64,000 nucleotides of DNA, from positions 310,001 through 374,000 of the forward strand of contig JAGFMI010000010.1 of NCBI GenBank assembly GCA_021030905.1, written 5' to 3'. The DNA is from Pyrenula massariospora. Taxonomy: Eukaryota > Ascomycota > Eurotiomycetes > Pyrenulales > Pyrenulaceae. The first letter of the stretch is position 1. Each line of letters begins with the position of its first letter. Made by a program: the position numbers and the translations under genes. Shown here piece by piece: positions 22,759 through 34,664 of the stretch. The notes beneath the pieces were generated by a model, which was not told the origin of the DNA, did not search any database, and saw only the letters and a program-made list of their open reading frames with translations.

Positions 22759-25122
22759 ATGGCGAATCGATCGGAGCGCAGTAATGGCCGTGGGAGAAGA
22801 GCTCATTCACTTGGAGGATGTGCTACTTGTCGTCGACGACATGTAAAATGCGATCAGGTGCGACCATTTTGTCTCACTTGCCGAGCAGTTGGTGTTGAGT
22901 GTGAAGGCTTCTCCACAAATTTACGATGGATGGCATCACAATCCTCATCTAAAGGGAGAAAAATTAGTGATGTATACAAAAAGTCATCTCAAAATACTCG
23001 AACGCACTTGTACTCTGGTATTCATCAACAACCCTAACCATGGCATTCAGCCATAGCTAATTGCGCTCGAAGAAAAATCACGGGCTGCGATGAGCACAGC
23101 ATTATCCTCCGACTTGAGAGCCTCGTCAGTCGATGCAAGTCTAACAGCAATTGATTCAAGGTTCAAAGACTCTACAACAGGTCCTAGCGACCTTATTATA
23201 GGTCCCTTTGGAGTTCTGAATTTTGATACTCCTTGTACACAGGTTGATACAACGGAGCTTGAGAGCGAGGCAAGGCGGTCTTTTATAAACGATCACAGTC
23301 CATCATCCAACGAATCCATCTTCAACTTTGATCAATCTCTGCAATGGGAGGACCTCTTCGAACTGGGTCTGGATCAACCGTCCATTGACTTCGATTTACC
23401 ATTTGGTAGTTCAGCGGTAGAGAGCTCAGGCTCCCTCACTCTGCAGACTGAGAACTTCCATGATGCTGTTTCATTTCAAGAAAGTATACCGGCTCTCAAC
23501 GAGGCAAATAATATTAGCTATGCTCAATTAGTTGAGCACTGTGAGGAGCCTACTCTGACCACCTCCCGCCGTGATACGCTCGACATCATTCTTCCCGATG
23601 CTCAGGCTCTATTGAAACATTTCAAGGACCAGGTAATACCACAAATGGCAGCGATTCCAGTATCAAAGCCCCCTTGGCGAACCATGATTCTACCCAGTGC
23701 GGTGCAAATTCTTGCGGAATTGACATTTCTCAGAGATGGAGATGATAGACCCACACATGCAAGATTAGCAATCTTGTGTGGAATTATTTCGTGCTCTGCC
23801 CTCCACTTGTCCCAGACATCAAGGGCCTACTGTTCTACAGTAGAAGGACAATGGGAGAAGATGCTTTCAATCGTCGGTCCACAAGGCAAATCCGAACTCC
23901 AGGAATCGCTTAAAAATGAAGTGAGCGGTCCCAACAAGGCCAAGTACAAAGACCAATTGATGGCACTATTGAGCATGTTGACTTTTTCAGTGAGCTTGTC
24001 TTATCACATTCGACAGGGTAATCAATTGATAGCCACCAGATTCTGTCCGGGCGTCAGAATGATGCGAGGTGCTACATGATTGATGCTGAAAGGCTATTGC
24101 GCCTTCGAGGCCTCGCGAAGCGCCAAATATCCCGCAGAACACGACGCTTGCATCATGTATACACTTGGATCAGGATCATTGGGGAAAGTACCTATGTTTT
24201 ACATGATTACGACGCGTACTGCTCAATGATGGAAATAATTGCCAACGGAGAAGGCACTGCCACAAGGCCACACCACAATCGTCACTCCATGGGCTACAGC
24301 ACTCGTCTTGACGACTTTCTTCGCTTAAGCCCGATGCGTTCTGATAGCGAGTCGGACATGGATGAGCTAAAAGAGCATGAGACTGGACTGCATGACATTC
24401 ACCTGGAAGACAGTCGTGAGTGGGCTGAAAGTATGTATGCACACATCTATGGGATCCCGGAAACTTGGCTTAGCTTGGTATCACAAACCACTCGACTAGC
24501 CAACTCCATGAACACGTTAAAAGCTTATAGAATGAAGTCAAACATGACTGATGTAATGAATGCACTGCAAACAAGAGCGGCTCGGTTAGAAAATATGGTT
24601 TGCTCTTTTGCCTCAAAGAGCTCAAATTTGAAGTCTCGGCGAGGATCCACCATACAGCCTCAAAAAATCAATCCACAACGTCCGAATGACGCAATGCTTC
24701 AAGCGATGAACGCTGCCTTGGTCATCTTCTTTTATCGTCGGATACGCGATCTCCATCCTTTTATGCTACAGGAACACGTCGACAATGTGATATATGCTCT
24801 GAAAGATTTTGATAACGCCCTCCAGCAGTGCAATTTGCCGGGTCCGGGAACTCCATGGCCGGCGCTGATAGCCGCTTGTGAAGCTACTAGTACTGAAAGG
24901 CAGGGCTACTTACTACAGTGGATCGAGTCAGGAATAAAGAAGACCGGCTTCCATTCGTACAAGAGGGCACGCGACGTGTTAACACAAGTATGGAATGCAC
25001 GGGACAAAGGCGTTCTTGATGAGCGCAGTAGCCGTTCGAGATCTCGCCGAGGAATTTCATCCCCTGCTTTGACCTGGGTAGATATATGCCGCGAGAAGAA
25101 TATTTGGCTGATGCTAGCTTGA
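22759..25122 (+). CDS. Zn2Cys6 transcription factor
   Basis: Three exons (22759-22971, 23057-23989, 24040-25122) give about 742 residues. Both splice sites were chosen because they keep frame and remove in-frame stops; the first (donor GTATAC) is the less certain. The N-terminus has a perfect binuclear cluster C-x2-C-x6-C-x6-C-x2-C-x6-C at Cys21-Cys48, with basic residues RRRHVKC and a following ECEGFSTNLRW. This resembles the ARG81-type regulators with a C-terminal fungal-specific domain. An acidic, Ser-rich middle (residues 80-190) could be an activation region. The factor sits among three metabolic enzyme genes and is the obvious candidate for their local regulator. CGG-type operator triplets were not systematically searched. 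Confidence 0.85.
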
Positions 25123-25338
25123 AGGTCTCCGGCGCAAGAACTTCTATGGAGTTCAGATTGCTTTTGCAGCGCACATCGAGAGCACCAACGCCTTCCTAGG
25201 TGAACGCAAAAGCGGCATTGATATGCATAATTGGAACAGATCGAGCCCTGCGATCTTTTCGCAACGCTGAAAACAAACAACGCCAGCGAAATGTCTGATA
25301 AGTATCAAGATTCCAAGGAACTGTTTGCTTTGAGTTCA

Positions 25339-26891
25339 TTATAGCTTTGCAAGCAAGCCATCCAGCGTTCTGTATGAAAGATGATCCCGCGTGATGTCGT
25401 CGATACTTCGGCATCTAAGAATAAACTCAGCTCCAAGTCTCGGAATCATGTCAAAGAAATGTACACGAACCCTGCCAGAGCCATGGTAGCCTTGAACTCG
25501 TCAAGAAGTATTTTCAATGCAAGTTCAACACCTTCTTGCCCATTGTACTTTAAAAGACATCCAGTCAGCAGCTTCGTTGAACGATATCATCAAGCTTTAT
25601 ACATACAGCCAGCCCCCAAATCGGTATTCTTCCGACAAAACAAAAGTCGGCACCAATTGCGAGGGCCTTGAAAATATCAGAGCCTCTTCGTATGCCTCCA
25701 TCTAGGCCTAGTTGAATCCGACCCTTCGCCATGGGAACTATCTCGCGCAATGCATCAAGCGTTGAAGGCACCCCGTCCAGCTGCCTTCCTCCGTGGTTGG
25801 AGATAAGCACTCCGTCCAGACCATGTTCGATTGCTGTCTCGACGTCGGCAGGGGTTGTCACTAGACGATAGCCAATAAGAATATGTTGGTTTAACAGGAG
25901 ATTTAGGAGCAGTGGCTTACCTCCTTTGAGCCAGATCTCCATCCTAGTGTGTCTTCTTAACCACGGAACTATCTCTTCCCATACTAACTCGTCATCTTGA
26001 AATTTATATTACTGTTCGATGCCACTTCCTTCAAACTTGTTGCAATGTTGACTTACCGAAAGCCATGCGACCGCTAGCATTCGAAAACTCGTCCTCGCCG
26101 TTTGAAACAATATTTGGGAATTCTAGGCCTTGTGGCAAAGAAAAAGCATTCTTCATTTCATTCAAACGCCGACCGAGGACTGGAACGTCAACAGACAGGA
26201 ACAGTGCCTTATATCCAGTTACTCGAAGATCAGTCAGGCATGGATAGCCGTGTGCATCAGCTGGAAGAAAAAATTTACCTTCTGCTCGGTTCAACAGTTG
26301 CTTCGTGACTTCTCGATCTTTCACGATACACATCTGGATCATGTATGGATTTCCATTACCTTGCTCTCCCACCTCTTCAATTGACGCAGTCGCATACGAA
26401 GACAGGCACATCGGTATACCGAACTTTGCTGCAGCTCGAGATGTTGCTAATTCGCCATCAGGATGAGCCAGTCGATGCATGGCAGCAGGACTGAATCCAA
26501 GCGGTAGAGAGACCTTTTTCCCAAATATTACAGTTGACATGTCAATTTTGGAGACGTTTCTTAGCACTCGCGGCCGAATTTTGTACCTCTCGAAAGATTC
26601 TTCATTATCGCGAAGTCTGTACAATGTCAGCTGTACCATACCATGTGAAAAACGAGAACGTGTGACCCTCTCGAGCTATCATATACTTGGTAATTCACCA
26701 ACTTACGTCACCATGTCCATGGCACCGCCATTATAGTAATATGTGCAGCTGCCTCAGTACGTTCGATCTCAAAACTTAGCGGAATGGGAGAGCCAACCTC
26801 GATATGTGGTTGCCAATTTTTCACTGCCAAGCTCCTTAAGGTCATTGACGGAATGGACATGTGTATCGTAGCTCAAAGCTCGATTCGCCAT
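25339..26891 (-). CDS. FMN-dependent 2-hydroxy-acid oxidase with PTS1 (AKL)
   Basis: Seven exons sum to 393 residues: 26891-26798, 26752-26707, 26616-26057, 25995-25921, 25860-25607, 25547-25471 and 25414-25339. The junctions restore a standard flavocytochrome-b2/glycolate-oxidase barrel: YYNGGAMDMVTLRDN, PLGFSPAAMHRLAHPDGE, FLSVDVPVLGRR, IWLKG with the flavin-contacting Lys257, ISNHGGRQLDG with the catalytic base His281, DGGIRRG (312-318) and FVGRIPIWGLA. The enzyme should oxidise an L-2-hydroxy acid (glycolate, lactate, mandelate or longer) to the 2-oxo acid with H2O2. The last small exon ends in LLAKL-stop, an AKL peroxisome signal, which suits an H2O2 producer. The acceptor of exon 2 (CTGAG at 26753) is unusual and is the least certain border. 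The gene is divergent from the aldolase, sharing a 770-base promoter. Confidence 0.85.
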
Positions 26892-27661
26892 ATTTATTCA
26901 GAAAACCAAAAACTTCGGCGTCTTGCACTGCGACTTACGATTGAGACTTGAGCGAAGCTAATGGAGTGATATCGGCATGTCGCATGAGGCTTTAAGTGGC
27001 TTTCCAAGCTTTCAGCGTCATGTACTGTGAAAGGAGGGTCTAGGTTCATGCCGAAAGAACTCCCGTCTCCAGGGAATATTCTCCTTTGGAACCATCTCCG
27101 CTCAGTCAGTGCGATACAGAGGGTAATACATTCGTCGGAAGAGCATTCTGATTTTCATGGAGCCCCCTGGCTAAAGAAGATAAGGGCCTTGTCAGTTGGT
27201 TTGCATCTGTGCCTGATCACGAAGATCTCCGACAACGAGCGGGGCAAATAAAACCATTCTAGGCAAGTCATTCCGGATTTCGTGGGCCTGGGGCTTCATT
27301 GGCGCTCCATCAACACTACCACCTTCGATTATGCTCGACAAAGCCTTCCTCGTTCTTGCCTATCTGATTGTGAACGGAATTACAGTCTGGTAGGTGGGTA
27401 ATCCTGGTAGCTCTGGTGGCCATGGTAAGGAATAACGTTGCGCATCGGCCTTCGTCAGACATTTCACTTTGGACTTCTTCGAATTTATCAACTCGATGTT
27501 TTCCTATGTTATCTTCTATTGTTTCTGACCTACTTTCCTCGAAACTTATGAGTACTACCACTTATATAATTCGGCGAACTGGGTGAACGTTCCCTGCCGT
27601 CACTTAGAATGATCAAGGCTCGACGAACCAATTCTGATTAATTGCGCGAATCATTAGGACT
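26892..27661. promoter_or_regulatory. Divergent promoter between hydroxy-acid oxidase and aldolase
   Basis: 770 bases separate the two start codons and contain no supported gene. The head-to-head layout implies shared regulation of the oxidase (minus) and the aldolase (plus). No operator could be defined by eye. Confidence 0.45.
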
Positions 27662-28567
27662 ATGGCTTCTTCAGGAGAATTGTACGGAATAATGGTCGCC
27701 TTGATCACACCATTCACAGACGATGGCTCGGAAATTGACCAAAAACGCCTCGAGGATCACATTGAGCACATGATCAAAGCGGGCGTACATGGCCTGGTAC
27801 CTGGAGGTTCCACTGGGGAATTCCCAGCGATGACTATTCAAGAGCGAAAGCAACTACTTGAGCTCTGCGTAAAATTCGCAGCTGGTCGGGTTCCAGTCGT
27901 TGCGGGAACCGGAGCCCTGACTACACAAGATTGCCTCGATCTTGCAAGTCATGCGGCCAAGGTCGGCGCATCCGCGCTGATGGTCGTACCGCCTTTCTAT
28001 GATGCCGTCAACATCGAGCAACTGCACGAACTTCTGTCCGCGATTTCTGAAACGGCCAAGCTTCCGATTGTCTACTATAATATCCCGTCGGCGAGTGGTC
28101 TCAGCCTGACGCCGCGCCAGATAGTAGATTTGAAGAAATGCGGGGTCAAGTACCTGAAAGACACTTCAGGAAACGCTCCGGCATTGACTGAGCTGCTCTT
28201 TGGACTGCAGGATGAAGTGATTGCCTTCAATGGCTGGGACACTTTGACATTCTATGGGCTCACTGCTGGTGCCAAAGGCTCTGTGTGGGGCGCGACCAAC
28301 ATCATCCCTGAACTATCGATAGAGTTATGGGACGCATTGGCTGTGAAGGGTGACCTCGAAAAAGGACGAAAGCTCTGGGCGAAGATCTGGCCCATCTGTA
28401 ATTTTCTGGAATCTCACAATTATGCGTCTGCAGTCAAAACGGGTATGGAACTTCTCGGTAGAAGAACAGGAGGGGTTAGAAAGCCTTTTGCACTTCTTGA
28501 TGGAGATGCAAGAGCCAGTTTTGCCCATTTGCTGGACGTTGCTGGTCTTAAGATTACCTCATCCTGA
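27662..28567 (+). CDS. DHDPS/NAL-family class I pyruvate aldolase
   Basis: A single exon gives 301 residues, the usual family length. Landmarks of the dihydrodipicolinate synthase / N-acetylneuraminate lyase fold are present: pyruvate-carboxylate binding GGSTGEF (residues 48-54), VVPPFY, the proton-relay Tyr in YYNIP (about 139) and the Schiff-base Lys166 in VKYLKDTSGN. Fungi make lysine through aminoadipate, so dihydrodipicolinate synthase itself is not expected. In fungi this fold usually cleaves sugar-acid-derived 2-oxo acids (L-threo-3-deoxy-hexulosonate type) or 4-hydroxy-2-oxoglutarate into pyruvate plus an aldehyde. Divergent pairing with a 2-hydroxy-acid oxidase, whose product is a 2-oxo acid, fits such a role. 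No targeting signal is visible, so it is probably cytosolic. Confidence 0.88.
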   Translation: MASSGELYGIMVALITPFTDDGSEIDQKRLEDHIEHMIKAGVHGLVPGGSTGEFPAMTIQERKQLLELCVKFAAGRVPVVAGTGALTTQDCLDLASHAAKVGASALMVVPPFYDAVNIEQLHELLSAISETAKLPIVYYNIPSASGLSLTPRQIVDLKKCGVKYLKDTSGNAPALTELLFGLQDEVIAFNGWDTLTFYGLTAGAKGSVWGATNIIPELSIELWDALAVKGDLEKGRKLWAKIWPICNFLESHNYASAVKTGMELLGRRTGGVRKPFALLDGDARASFAHLLDVAGLKITSS

Positions 28568-30194
28568 GCTCTACGTCACTATAAATCTATCAAATTTAAA
28601 CTGATGACTAGCTTGTTTTCTTTACTGGGAAACATAATCTTTTAACCATAGCCAGTGACTTTGTGTTAGACTGGCAACTCTGGTTCAAGAGAACATCTAG
28701 ACAGACCTGTTCCGGACGTCACTCGGCACAATCGAATAGTTAGCGGGGTCGTCACTTAATATGAACTATCCACCTATCAGAGTCCTTAAGTTACGAAAAT
28801 GTAGTTTAGGGCGTTCCTCTTGCAAGGGAAGTAAGTCCGGGTCACAGACTGAGGGGGCAAACTTGAATCTCTTACACAGTGTTCCACTTCCCGTTGCACG
28901 TATACTTTTCGACGAAAGGGGCCCAGATAAAGAAGGCTGAAGAAATCCCGGAACAACAGGTGCATAAAGTCAAGACTTTTCGCTGGGGTGAAGTCCCAGA
29001 AAGCTGCATAGGTAGCAGGGTCCAAATCAGGCAGGTTACTCCGGGCTTAGTTAGCTGCCTTATCGCGTTGCCCATCATGGGCTCGAAACAAATTGCTGCG
29101 AGGAAACTGCGTTGGTCGTAGGGTCCAAATGGAGGATGATATTCCCCGCTTGCTTGACTTGTCATCGCGCCATTTTATATTGGGCTTGATCCAGACCACT
29201 GCAAGGGGTACACCCACGCCGGAAGAAGAAACCTTACACAGTTTTGGAACGGACTGTCTCCAACCTCATGCTTTGTCTTCGAACAACGTGGCTCTTCGGG
29301 TATCGACGCCAATTGTTCATGGTCTGTTCATGGTCGGTTCAATTTATTGCTGCATTGCTAAATCTCCTAGACAACTCCGGACAGCGTATATTTACCGCCA
29401 ATGTCTTCTGGTATGTGGTTAACCAGATGCCCGGCGAACTCGGTATGCCAGAGAAGCTACCGATTTTCGAGGCTGAACTGACGAGTCTCAAGAGCTAGAA
29501 ACGCATCGAGATGTTATCTCAGGTATGGGAGAGCCTACCTTCCACCCTGACTTTGCGGTGAGGTTATGTTTGGCATTCCCATCGCATTTTAGCCTCGTCA
29601 CTAGTTAGCTAAACATAAGCTTTTCTGAGCTGACAAGTCTCGGAGATCTGGTCTACCGATCACGCGAACGAAGACCAAAGTGATTACTAAGAAAAATAAC
29701 CGTCAGACAAACCATAATTATTGACTGTGCCTCATAGCGATTCTAACACAGGGGCTGCGGTGATTTCCAGGATTTCCGATAACGGAAACCGAACCCCGAC
29801 GGACTTTGCGTCAGCGACCAGTTCTTGGCGATACCTTGCTATGTCAGTCGACGAGAAGTACCTGCTGAGATCCCAATAGTGTGACATGGAACTATGAGAA
29901 TTGCGTGTTGTTGTACGTACTACTGTCGTACATCTTCCGTAAGCGGCCCCCAGAGCGGCGTATACTAAGGGACGGAAGCCGGAATCACGGTATCTCCGGC
30001 AAAGACCCGAACAAAACCCCTGGATACGAAAGGATTTATAAGCGGGCTCTTGGCCGGCTTGGTCCCTTAAAACGAACCTACAATTACTCGACTGTCTCTA
30101 AAAAGTAAAAGAGGGAGGTTACAAAGCTTTCCGTTCTAACCTGCTGCAATTGTTCAACCTCCACTTCACCCGTCAGGTGCAGTCACAGCTCGAC
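28568..30194. other. Intergenic region upstream of the NmrA-like gene
   Basis: The minus-strand stretch 28786-29165 has two coding-looking frames (with FGPYDQRSFLAAICFEP and FRDFFSLLYLGPFRRK) that might be a decayed gene, but no family is recognised. TATA-like ATTTATAAG occurs near 30032. Confidence 0.35.
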
Positions 30195-31211
30195 ATGGCT
30201 CCCTCCTTCGCCAGCAACCAGCCCGCCGGCTTCAAAAACCACGTATCAAACGTCGCCATCGTCGGCGTCGGTGGCCGAATCGGCAGCGTCCTGGCAGACG
30301 CCCTAATCAAAAACAAGAAGCACCGTGTCACGGCTATCACCCGGCCGGACAGCACCAGCACGATGCTGCCAGGCCTGCACGAGGTCAAGAAGGCGGCCTA
30401 CAACGACCACGCCGCGCTTGTGCAGGCGCTGCGGGGACAGGACGTGCTGATCATCACGATGAGCGTGCTGGCGCCGCCGGGGAGCCAGGACAAGCTCATT
30501 GATGCGGCCGCGGAAGCGGGGGTGAAGTGGATTATGCCGAATGAGTGGGGGGTTGATCAGGAGGAGGTGGAGATGTTGAGTGATACGATGTTATTGCAGC
30601 GTGTGGTGCCGGTGAGAGAGCACATTGAGAAAGCGGGTGCGGGTAAGATGAAGTGGATTGGGCTGATCTGTGGGTTTTGGTATGAGTACAGCGTCGCGGG
30701 TTCGGAAGCGTTGTACGGGTTTGATTTTGCTAAGAAGTCGCTGACGCTGTATGGCGATGGGGACACCAAGATCAACACCTCGACTTGGCCGCTGATTGGG
30801 AAGGCCGTTACTAGTCTTCTGTCATTGCCGATTCTGCCGGAAGATGAGAAGGATAAAGAGCCCTACCTAAGCAAGTACAATGACACATGGGTTCGCGTCT
30901 CCTCATTCTTCGTCAGCCAGAGAGACATGTTCGAATCCGTCCTCAGAGTGACGGGCGACAACGAGAAGCAATGGACGATCACTCACGAGGACAACGTCGA
31001 GCGCTTCAATCGCGGAAAGAAAATGATGTTTGAAGGGCAAATGATTGGCTTTGGAGTTATGCTGTACGCTCGAGTCTTTTACAAAGACGGATCGGGCGAT
31101 TATAATGACAAGCTTGACAATGATGTGCTTGGACTGGCAAAGGAGAATCTAGACGAGGCGACGAAGGTCGGGATCGAGATGGCGCACGCTGGGATGACGA
31201 CTGGTCTATGA
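30195..31211 (+). CDS. NmrA-like / isoflavone-reductase-like NAD(P) oxidoreductase
   Basis: The single exon encodes 338 residues from the ATG at 30195 (MAPSFAS); an in-frame ATG 45 bases earlier is possible but would add an unusual leader. The Rossmann start VAIVGVGGRIGSVLADAL and the TRPDSTSTM segment after beta-2 fit an NADPH-binding atypical short-chain reductase. The VLIITMSV strand, MPNEWGVDQ and WIGLICGFWYEY follow, as in fungal isoflavone-reductase/CipA-like proteins. The SDR Tyr-x3-Lys pair is not evident, as is common in the NmrA group, which contains both reductases and redox-sensing regulators. The 5' half is markedly GC-richer than the 3' half. Substrate unknown; the neighbours give no clear pathway. 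Confidence 0.8.
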   Translation: MAPSFASNQPAGFKNHVSNVAIVGVGGRIGSVLADALIKNKKHRVTAITRPDSTSTMLPGLHEVKKAAYNDHAALVQALRGQDVLIITMSVLAPPGSQDKLIDAAAEAGVKWIMPNEWGVDQEEVEMLSDTMLLQRVVPVREHIEKAGAGKMKWIGLICGFWYEYSVAGSEALYGFDFAKKSLTLYGDGDTKINTSTWPLIGKAVTSLLSLPILPEDEKDKEPYLSKYNDTWVRVSSFFVSQRDMFESVLRVTGDNEKQWTITHEDNVERFNRGKKMMFEGQMIGFGVMLYARVFYKDGSGDYNDKLDNDVLGLAKENLDEATKVGIEMAHAGMTTGL

Positions 31212-32330
31212 GCGTTTTCCAGGAAAAATTACTTGGGCTCCGAAATTTTCTGTCAAGACTCTGTAGAGCTTATATGAGACATGATTGTACTCGTAGAGAT
31301 ATGAAAACCAAAGCCGTATAAAGCACCTCAAGACAGCCTCCAAAGCGAATCTAATACCACTAATGCGTAGTTCATGTGCCCTGTAATCAGTTCGAGAATC
31401 TAATATTGCGAGACTTTGTGCGTTTATATATTGTAAATAGTTTCAGATCAACGTTTGGTGTTCAAGCTCTACATCCTTCTAGTCCTACTAAAATCTCACA
31501 TTCCGATATTTGCCATTAGCCGATGATAATCAAGTAACATCATCAGGCCAACAAGCCAAGAAAGGGGTTTGTAGTGTGCTTTCTGCTCCATGACTTCGTG
31601 CGCTTAATATTTCAGCTCCTTTGCCAGAGTACTATGATAGTATTCCAGCTTTACGTTCTTCCTTAATGACTATTCTCTTGTCGCGTCTTGGGTCATTCAT
31701 TTTCATCCTCGACAGCAAGCTTCAATGGACATTTCCGATCACCAAAGATACATTGCATGATACTCATATCTTCCAGGAGACGTTGATATTGAGGGAAATT
31801 GATTCGAAAGACCAGCTTCGGACTTTAATGGGTCACGTCTCAATCTGTTGAGCCGAACATTATGTCTGTAAAACCGCAAGTCATGATAACATCAGAAGCA
31901 ATTTCACAACGCTCATCCAGAATCTCATCATATTGGTTACAAAAGACATCTGGAAGGACTTATCTGAGACTCATGCAATGAGATCTATGCATCGTAGGAA
32001 AATTTATTGCCAGCAACTTAATTTTGTCTCGCGTTTTTATTCTTGCGGGCAAAATATTGAGCAATTGAATTAGTACGGTTGTGTAGATTTACAAATTAAA
32101 AAGAATGAATATAAAGAGAACAGAATAATAAAAGTCCAGTACATTATGTGAGCAAAAACGGTGAGTGAAAAGGCCGGCCAGTGCTCTTAATTTCACCCTT
32201 AAGATCAGGTTTGAGAAGTGCGAAATCAGCGCAAGTAAACCCCATGACAAGCTAAACGCATAAGCCGGTAACTTTTTTCCACCTACGTCGACGCCGCACT
32301 TCGTACCTCTCACAAATGGCGTGAATGTCT
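31212..32330. other. AT-rich intergenic region
   Basis: Convergent spacer between the NmrA-like gene and the acyl-CoA dehydrogenase. Frames are short and unrecognised. Confidence 0.4.
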
Positions 32331-33689
32331 TCAATTTAACGGATCATACGTAGCAGCCCAGGGGCTATAGGTAGAAGAAAGCATCAGTTGCTGGAGATGA
32401 CGCCTGCGGACACCCATATTGCCACCGTCGAAGATGGGAAGGACCACGGCGTTATTGAGCAGTTCGGCAAAGGGTTGGTCTGCATCGTATGCGGTGCTAG
32501 ATCCAGGTCAATATCTGACTGACCAAGAGAGAGCAATCTTTGCATCTCAAACTCACATTCCAACGACATTAATGGCGTCCGTCACAGCTTTTACCGCCGC
32601 CTCGCTGCAGTACACTTTGGCAGCAAGCGCCAGCTCCCTCCTAGCGTTGTAATCACCTGGGCCTTTTTCCATCGCATGCGCTGCCTTCCACGTCAGGGCG
32701 CGGCACGCCTCAGTCTGCATCTTGATGCCCGATAGCAGATCTGCTACGGCCTGTCGCTCAAGCAAGGGGACACTACCGCGGCGGTCGTCATTCTTAGCGA
32801 AGCCCAGCGCTGCATCGAACGCTGCGCGCATGAGTCCTACTGCCATCGCGCCCACGAGCACGGCCGTGCAGTCGAAGGAACCGAATAAAATGTCGACAGC
32901 CTGGCCTCCCGGGCCGGCACCGCAGAGAACGTTGGTCGAGGGGACACGCACGTCAGTGTACTTCACATGCGGTCCCGACGTAGACGTGTGGCCCATAGTC
33001 GATACATGCTTGAGGACACGAAACGCACCCTCGCCGCTGCGGTCGAGGTCTGCGCGCGTGACGAGCAGGATCATGATGCTTTCTCTTGGGTCGGCATCTG
33101 GCTGAGGATTGGTCACGTCACGGCACACAACACACGCCAGATCCGCACCCTGAGAATCCCATCCAGCGCAGTTAGTCGCCCATAACTTCTCGCCGTTGAG
33201 AACCCACTGGTCGCCGTCCTTGCGTGCCGTTGTGTTGAGGCCCGGAGCTCCCTTCTCGAGAAAGTTGGCTACACCACCTGGCTCGCTGAACACGAGCGAC
33301 GCGAGGGGGCTTCCCTCGCCGCTGAGGAATGGCTCTAGAAATCGACGTGTTATCTCTGGCTTTCCAACGAGGTTGAGGGGCGTTAGTCCCAAGCCGGTGG
33401 AGAAGATGGTCAGCGCAACCGAAGGCTCAACCGCGTAGAACTCTTCCACTAGGATTGCGGTCTCGACAAGTGAGCCGCCTGCGCCGCTTAGCGCTGGGGA
33501 TACTTGCCCTTTAATCAGTCCTCCAGCGACCGCGGTTTTGTAGGCAGGTTGTGTCGCCTGGAAGCGCTCGTGTTGCCCCGTTTTACCCAGGTATTCTCTC
33601 CGCGCAGACTTAAGCACCGTTCCCGCGAAGGCAGCCGCCGCAGCGCGAATGCCGGCTTCCGAAGGGCTTAGGTGGAAATCAACCGGCAT
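32331..33689 (-). CDS. Acyl-CoA dehydrogenase family protein
   Basis: Two exons, 33689-32557 and 32496-32331, join into 432 residues; the intron begins GTGAGT inside the codon after NVVG. The first ATG is at 33689; the frame continues upstream only with GTG. The N-terminal helical domain, the FAD-contacting LASLVFSEPGG and WVLNGEKLWATNC segments, the mid-domain HVSTMGHTSTSGP and the C-terminal helical bundle (ADLLSGIKMQTEACRALTWKAA) match the ACAD fold. The C-terminal PFAELLNNAVVLPIFDGGN fits a flavoprotein that closes over FAD. The usual catalytic Glu could not be placed with confidence. No mitochondrial leader or PTS1 is visible (C-terminus DPLN), so location and acyl substrate are open. 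Confidence 0.85.
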
Positions 33690-34664
33690 ACTCACGAAAA
33701 CTTTCGGGGGAAACAGTCTGGAAAAGAGCCTTGAAACGAGATGTTCTAGACTAAGAGGTGATATTAGCAGTTAAGGTAAGGAAGCAAAATTGGAAAAGAA
33801 CCGAATGCCCAAGTCGGGTCAGAAGCCTACTTCATACAAAAGTCATTCTGCCCAATGTTATTCAGCAAACGCAACGGAAACAATGCACTTAGTCATAGCC
33901 GTAGAGGACAAACCGGCCTTGGCGAGGAAAACATCTCCAAAAACCGAGCTTAACCAACTTTTAGAGCTATAAGCTGACCACATCCCTTCTCGTTCTTCTG
34001 CTTCTCCCATTTCACTCCTGAGAAATTGGATAGCATTAATGCTGATTGACCTCACCATCATTTTCAGAGCTAGGTAGATTTATTCTGGTGCTCTCTGAAT
34101 TGATCTATAAATCAAACTTTATCCCAAAACCTATCGAAATCGAACTCTCTCAATGGTCACGGCGGAGAACATGACTTCGGATGTCGAACCCGACCACAGT
34201 CGGGATGCATGATCTTATGCAATGCTGATCTTCACTCATCAGAAATGAGCAGCTCTCCAACAATGTCATTATTTCCCAGTGCTATTGTGTTGTCAATTTT
34301 CGCTTGCCGTGAATGGACTCTTTGTTGACATTTGCCCGCTAGCCTTCAATGTTAGCCACAGCGAAAAATCAGGTGCTCGCAACAGAATTCAATCTTGCAT
34401 TTTTGACGGCAAACATGACTCTTGAGCCTGTGACTAGAATATGTCTTTGTCTAACAAGGTGAACCGGTTCAGAGTTTCACCTTGCCTGACCATATCAATA
34501 GGCTATAAATTCGTCCTTTCTTCCTCCATTCAGTCAGTTCACAAGGTTGCAGGACCCTCTACTCTTACTTGCATTATCTTACTTACCTTGACCGAGAAAC
34601 TTTCTAGTTCCACCGAGTTCTTCATACGAGTTGTCAACAAAAACCGCTTCCTCGTGTCTAATAG
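33690..34664. other. Divergent promoter region
   Basis: It lies between the starts of the acyl-CoA dehydrogenase (minus) and the 233-residue protein (plus) and holds the TATA box at 34504. Confidence 0.4.
34504..34510 (+). promoter_or_regulatory. TATA box upstream of the 233-residue protein gene
   Basis: TATAAAT lies 155 bases before the ATG at 34665, a plausible distance for a leader of about 125 bases. Confidence 0.35.

Noticed and set aside
27662-28567. Dihydrodipicolinate synthase of lysine synthesis
   Set aside because: Fungi make lysine by the aminoadipate route; the fold is shared with 2-oxo-acid aldolases, which fit the context.
28786-29165. Minus-strand stretch with two overlapping coding-looking frames
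   Set aside because: No family recognised and no splice pair found to join the frames; it could be a decayed gene but the evidence is too thin.
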